From assembly GCF_013391805.1 (NCBI RefSeq), contig NZ_CP058364.1, positions 3,291,501-3,355,500 of the forward strand: 64,000 bases of DNA. The letters run 5' to 3'. The stretch is from Galbibacter sp. BG1 (GTDB taxonomy: Bacteria; Bacteroidota; Bacteroidia; Flavobacteriales; Flavobacteriaceae). The notes under the pieces were generated by a model, which saw only the letters and a list, made by a program, of their open reading frames with translations, did no database searches and was not told the origin of the DNA. Position numbers and translations under genes: made by a program. Below are positions 60,438 through 64,000 of this stretch, in pieces (position 1 is the stretch's first letter; the number at the start of each line of letters is the position of its first letter).

Positions 60438-61337
60438 ATGACAGATATAAAAAATATAGCCGTAATTGGTGCAGGAACTATGGGAAATGGAATTGCGCAT
60501 ACTTTTGCGCAAAATGGTTATAAAGTAAACCTGATTGATATTTCTGAAGAATCTTTGAAAAAAGGATTGCTCACCATTGAAAAAAACTTGGATAGAATGG
60601 TAGCAAAGGAAAAAATTTCTGAAGCTGACAAAAATGCGACTTTGGAAAATATTACTACCCATACAGTCATGCAAAACGGCGTGAAGAATGTAGAATTGGT
60701 GGTAGAAGCAGCTACTGAAAACGAAGGTTTAAAGTTGAAAATTTTTAAGGATTTAAACTCACTTTGCGGCTCCGAAACTATTTTGGCCACCAATACCTCT
60801 TCTATTTCAATTACCAAAATAGCTACAGCTGTAGAAAATCCAGAACGGGTAATCGGGATGCATTTTATGAATCCCGTACCAATTATGAAACTGGTAGAGG
60901 TTATTAAAGGATACAACACCAGCCAGCAGGTCTTAGAAACCATATTTTCGCTGTCTGAGGCCATTGGTAAAGTTCCTGTGGAAGTTAACGATTATCCTGG
61001 CTTTATAGCAAACCGCATATTAATGCCCATGATTAACGAAGCCATTGAATCGCTTTACAATGGTGTTGCAGGGGTTTATGAAATAGATACCGTAATGAAA
61101 TTAGGAATGGCACACCCTATGGGACCGCTGCAATTGGCAGATTTTATCGGACTTGATGTTTGTTTGTCGATTCTGAATGTTATGTACGACGGATTTAGAA
61201 ATCCGAAATACGCTCCCTGTCCGCTATTGGTCAATATGGTAACCGCTGGCAAATTAGGGGTAAAATCTGGAGAAGGCTTTTACGATTATTCTGAAAATAG
61301 GAAAGCTGAGGTTGTAGCAAAACAATTTAAAAAATAA
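60438..61337 (+). CDS. 3-hydroxyacyl-CoA / 3-hydroxybutyryl-CoA dehydrogenase
   Basis: 299 aa, single-domain type. Rossmann NAD-binding IAVIGAGTMGNGIAHTFAQNGY, catalytic-region MHFMNPVPIMKLVEVI with the conserved His and Glu, and the C-terminal dimerisation domain NDYPGFIANRILMPMINEAI. It oxidises 3-hydroxyacyl-CoA with NAD, as in butyrate/hydroxybutyrate or phenylacetate-type metabolism. The neighbours do not tell which. The length matches Hbd/PaaH enzymes. Confidence 0.94.
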   Translation: MTDIKNIAVIGAGTMGNGIAHTFAQNGYKVNLIDISEESLKKGLLTIEKNLDRMVAKEKISEADKNATLENITTHTVMQNGVKNVELVVEAATENEGLKLKIFKDLNSLCGSETILATNTSSISITKIATAVENPERVIGMHFMNPVPIMKLVEVIKGYNTSQQVLETIFSLSEAIGKVPVEVNDYPGFIANRILMPMINEAIESLYNGVAGVYEIDTVMKLGMAHPMGPLQLADFIGLDVCLSILNVMYDGFRNPKYAPCPLLVNMVTAGKLGVKSGEGFYDYSENRKAEVVAKQFKK

Positions 61338-61447
61338 GGTAGTTTCCCCATTCGGGTTAACTCCATGGTTATAAGGCTGAAGAGGCATAATATTTACCCC
61401 AAATAGTTGGAATTGAACAAATTTTGATTATTGAATACATATAAGAA

Positions 61448-62680
61448 ATGATAAAAATAATTCCGTTTGCAGCAGTGAGGCCCACCAAAGCCAATGTTGG
61501 TTTGGTAGTTTCTAGGTCTTATGAAGATTATCCTGTAGACGAATTAAATACAACCCTTTCTTACAATCCCTTTTCCTTTTTGCACATAGTAAACCCTGGT
61601 TATAAGTTTCATCACGATATTTCTGGGGAAAGACGTTTTTCTCTAGTGAGAAATCGGTATTTGGAATTTCTGGAAGAAGGTGTTTTTAAAAAAGATGATA
61701 AAGCCTCCTTTTATATTTATAAAATTAAAACCCGAAAAGGTAGTTTCTGTGGCATTTTTGCTGGTGCCAGTGTTGCCGATTATCGAAATAATATTATAAA
61801 AAAGCATGAAGCTACCATAAAATCCAGGGAAAAGCTTTTCAAGGATTATTTAAAAACTGTCGGCTTTAATGCAGAACCCGTACTACTCACCTATCCCGAT
61901 AACCAAGAGATAGATACCATTGTGAATGCCGTTACACAGCAAACACCAGAATATGAATTCGCTACGACAGACAAAGCCATTCATTATCTATGGAAAGTTG
62001 ACGATGCTAACCTCATTGAAAAAATACAAGGGGTTTTTAGCCAGTTAGACAGCGTTTATATTGCAGATGGACATCACCGCTCTGCATCATCCAATCTGTT
62101 GGCGAAAGAGCTTCAAAAGGAGAATCCAGAACATACAGGGGAAGAGACTTATAATTACTTTATGAGTTATTTAATTCCGGAGTCAAATTTAAAGATTTAC
62201 GAGTTCAATAGAATGGTAAAAGACCTTAACGGACTCACCAAAGAGGAATTTTTAATTCAATTGGATGAATACTTCAGAATAGAAAATCGTGGAGCAGACC
62301 TTTACAAACCTTCTAAAATCCATCATTTTGGAATGTATCTCGATGGAGAATTTTACTCATTATACCTCAGGAAAAATTATACCTTCAGCGATTCTTTAAG
62401 CGAACTGGATACTCAAATTTTGTTTGTCACCATTTTAAAACCTATTTTAGGGATTAAAGATTTAAGGAACGATACCAGGATTGAGTATGGCTCCGGAAAG
62501 TACAATACCATAAAAATGAAAGATGCCATCGACAACGGGAAGTTTAAAATAGGTTTTAGCCTGTTTCCTGTAAAAGTTTCGCAAATGAAGCAAATTGCCG
62601 ACGATGGTTTAAAAATGCCCCCAAAAACCACATATATAGAACCTAAACTAAAAAGTGGGCTTACCATATATGAGTTTTAA
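61448..62680 (+). CDS. DUF1015 family protein
   Basis: 410 aa. The N-terminus IIPFAAVRPTKANV is the family start (...PF.A.rp......v...PYD), and the most conserved segment is VYIADGHHRSASSNLL, with the ADGHHR motif. YNYFMSYLIPESNLKI follows. DUF1015 proteins are cytosolic and widespread, often next to serine-biosynthesis genes, but their function is unproven. Here yggS follows by 29 bp on the same strand. Confidence 0.92.
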   Translation: MIKIIPFAAVRPTKANVGLVVSRSYEDYPVDELNTTLSYNPFSFLHIVNPGYKFHHDISGERRFSLVRNRYLEFLEEGVFKKDDKASFYIYKIKTRKGSFCGIFAGASVADYRNNIIKKHEATIKSREKLFKDYLKTVGFNAEPVLLTYPDNQEIDTIVNAVTQQTPEYEFATTDKAIHYLWKVDDANLIEKIQGVFSQLDSVYIADGHHRSASSNLLAKELQKENPEHTGEETYNYFMSYLIPESNLKIYEFNRMVKDLNGLTKEEFLIQLDEYFRIENRGADLYKPSKIHHFGMYLDGEFYSLYLRKNYTFSDSLSELDTQILFVTILKPILGIKDLRNDTRIEYGSGKYNTIKMKDAIDNGKFKIGFSLFPVKVSQMKQIADDGLKMPPKTTYIEPKLKSGLTIYEF

Positions 62681-62709
62681 ACAAATGATGGTTTTAAAGA
62701 ACAATAGAA

Positions 62710-63378
62710 ATGTCGATAAAAGAAAATTTAAATAAAATACAACAAGAGCTCTCAGAGAAAGTAACGTTGGTCGCGGTTTCCAAAACAAAACCAAATGAAG
62801 ATATTTTTGAGGCTTACAATGCCGGTCAACGAATTTTTGGGGAAAACAAGGTACAGGAAATGACCAGCAAGTGGGAAGCGCTTCCAAAGGACATAGAATG
62901 GCATATGATTGGCCACGTGCAACGAAATAAGGTAAAATACATGGCTCCTTTTGTAAGTTTAATTCATGGTGTAGACACCTTAAAGCTCCTCAAGGAAATT
63001 GAGAAACAGGCAAAGAAAAACGACCGTGTGATTCCCTGCCTGCTACAGATGCACATCGCCAAAGAAGAGACCAAATTTGGTATGGATGAAGATGAATTGC
63101 GGGAAGTATTAACTTCGGAAGCTTTTCAACAAATGGAGCACGTAAAAGTAGTTGGTCTCATGGGAATGGCAACATTTACAGATGATGAGGAACGGGTTAA
63201 AGGTGAATTCGAGTACTTGAAAAATCTTTACGATACAATAAAAAGCGACTATCCAAAAACGGAGAGGTTGGACGTAAACATTCTCTCCATGGGTATGAGT
63301 GGGGATTATAAACTTGCCATGGAATGTGGAAGCACGATGGTACGCATAGGAAGCAGTATTTTTGGTGCCCGTAATTAG
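62710..63378 (+). CDS. YggS-type pyridoxal-5'-phosphate homeostasis protein
   Basis: 222 aa. VTLVAVSKTKPNEDIF contains the PLP-binding Lys25, FGENKVQEMTSKW the conserved GENyvQE segment, WHMIGHVQRNKVKYM the IGhlQ.NK motif, and LSMGMSGDYKLAMECGSTMVRIGSSIFG the phosphate-binding C-terminus. It is a single-domain alanine-racemase-fold PLP carrier that buffers vitamin B6 in the cytoplasm. 29 bp after the DUF1015 gene, so probably cotranscribed. Confidence 0.97.
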   Translation: MSIKENLNKIQQELSEKVTLVAVSKTKPNEDIFEAYNAGQRIFGENKVQEMTSKWEALPKDIEWHMIGHVQRNKVKYMAPFVSLIHGVDTLKLLKEIEKQAKKNDRVIPCLLQMHIAKEETKFGMDEDELREVLTSEAFQQMEHVKVVGLMGMATFTDDEERVKGEFEYLKNLYDTIKSDYPKTERLDVNILSMGMSGDYKLAMECGSTMVRIGSSIFGARN

Positions 63379-63433
63379 CTATTAAAATTTAAAACAAAAA
63401 TCGTTACTTAGCAAAGACTAACCCAAACAATAA

Positions 63434-64000
63434 ATGTACGCAATACTCGATATAGAAACTACTGGAGGTAAATACAATGAAGAAGGGATTACCGAGATTG
63501 CTATTTATAAATTCGATGGGCACAAAACAGTCGACCGGTTTATAAGTTTGGTAAATCCAGAAAAGGAAATTCAACCATTTGTTGTAAAATTAACCGGTAT
63601 TAACAATGCCATGCTGCAAACGGCCCCTAAATTTCATGAAGTGGCTAAAAGGATTGTCGAAATTACCGATGGCACTACTCTAGTGGCCCATAACGCCCAA
63701 TTTGATTATAGAATCTTACAAACAGAATTTAGAAGGTTGGGTTACGATTTTCAACGGAAATCACTTTGTACCGTAGAATTGGCCAAAGAGCTAATTCCAG
63801 ATCAACCTTCCTACAGTCTTGGGAAACTGGTTCGTTCTTTGGGAATTCCTGTAAGCGATAGACATCGGGCAAGCGGAGATGCCCAAGCCACGGTAAAACT
63901 TTTTAAAATGCTGTTGGCCAAAGACACTTCCAAGCAAATCGTTCAAAGCAATATACGCTCGGAGAATATCGGCCAACTTAACCCGAGGCTAATGGACATC
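63434..64000 (+). CDS. DEDDh 3'-5' exonuclease (DnaQ-like), 3' truncated at the window edge
   Basis: 189 codons are visible from the ATG at 63434 and the frame is still open at base 64000. The N-terminus MYAILDIETTGG holds Asp6 and Glu8 (Exo I), VAHNAQFDYRIL the Exo II Asp, and DRHRASGDAQATVKLF the Exo III His and Asp. This fits the epsilon-subunit exonuclease domain. In Bacteroidota this domain is often followed by a GIY-YIG nuclease domain in the same protein; that part would lie beyond the window. The upstream gap is 55 bp. Confidence 0.9.
   Translation, partial: MYAILDIETTGGKYNEEGITEIAIYKFDGHKTVDRFISLVNPEKEIQPFVVKLTGINNAMLQTAPKFHEVAKRIVEITDGTTLVAHNAQFDYRILQTEFRRLGYDFQRKSLCTVELAKELIPDQPSYSLGKLVRSLGIPVSDRHRASGDAQATVKLFKMLLAKDTSKQIVQSNIRSENIGQLNPRLMDI

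Noticed and set aside
60518-60964. 148-aa minus-strand frame inside the 3-hydroxyacyl-CoA dehydrogenase gene
   Set aside because: It runs antisense to conserved Rossmann and catalytic motifs; a shadow frame.

Overview
The window is AT-rich, densely coded chromosome of a marine-type member of the Flavobacteriaceae (Bacteroidota). The evidence is: gldF/gldG gliding genes; an arginine cluster with the Bacteroidota N-acyl-ornithine carbamoyltransferase in place of ordinary ArgF; a TonB-dependent receptor with an adjacent lipoprotein; a MoxR/DUF58/BatA-like cluster; many start regions carrying the Bacteroidota -7 element TAnnTTTG with no strong Shine-Dalgarno; and dispersed GTCACCCTGAGC / CTCGAGCGCAGTCGAG palindromes of the type scattered between flavobacterial genes. 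I see no rRNA, tRNA, CRISPR array, prophage or insertion sequence. A gene is cut at each edge: the C-terminus of an MscS-like channel on the left, and the N-terminus of a DEDDh exonuclease on the right.

Layout. 1-9.7 kb: secreted S9 peptidase, secreted PIG-L deacetylase, sodium:solute symporter, Gfo/Idh/MocA oxidoreductase, GNAT acetyltransferase, small secreted protein. 9.7-18.9 kb: housekeeping genes (phoH-like, SAM hydrolase family, gldF-gldG, dnaN, DUF4870, MscS channel, Dps, mnmE). 18.9-23.1 kb: TonB-dependent receptor and probable surface lipoprotein partner. 23.2-34.8 kb: coiled-coil lipoprotein, then two adjacent minus-strand units, tldD-tldE and DUF4159-moxR-DUF58-BatA-(His-rich 738-aa membrane protein)-(580-aa membrane protein). 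35-43.8 kb: BamA-like barrel, two lipoproteins (one a HAD phosphatase), AraC regulator, monoacylglycerol-lipase-like hydrolase, a four-cysteine protein, GH43 and pabB.

44-56.5 kb is the main feature: a one-strand arginine/proline supercluster in the order GNAT-argG-argC-proC-argD-proA-proB-proB2-argF'-argB-argE-argH. Together these genes convert glutamate to both proline (ProB, ProA, ProC) and arginine (ArgB, ArgC, ArgD, ArgF', ArgE, ArgG, ArgH). The leading GNAT is a candidate for the otherwise missing glutamate N-acyltransferase. proB is duplicated in tandem; the first copy has an altered active-site loop, and a terminator-like hairpin separates the two. A GC-rich block of about 100 bp precedes the cluster, and REP-like palindromes sit between its genes.

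56.5-64 kb: outer-membrane barrel protein, FMN reductase, aldose epimerase, second Gfo/Idh/MocA oxidoreductase, an orphan ORF, 3-hydroxyacyl-CoA dehydrogenase, DUF1015, a YggS-type PLP protein and the partial exonuclease.

Most of the window is ordinary core genome. The points most worth a second look are the divergent tandem proB pair with its intervening hairpin, the Ala at the specificity position of the carbamoyltransferase, the GNAT with a C-terminal cysteine cluster, the GC-rich element at 44.0-44.1 kb, and the TldD/E-MoxR neighbourhood with a His-rich membrane protein.
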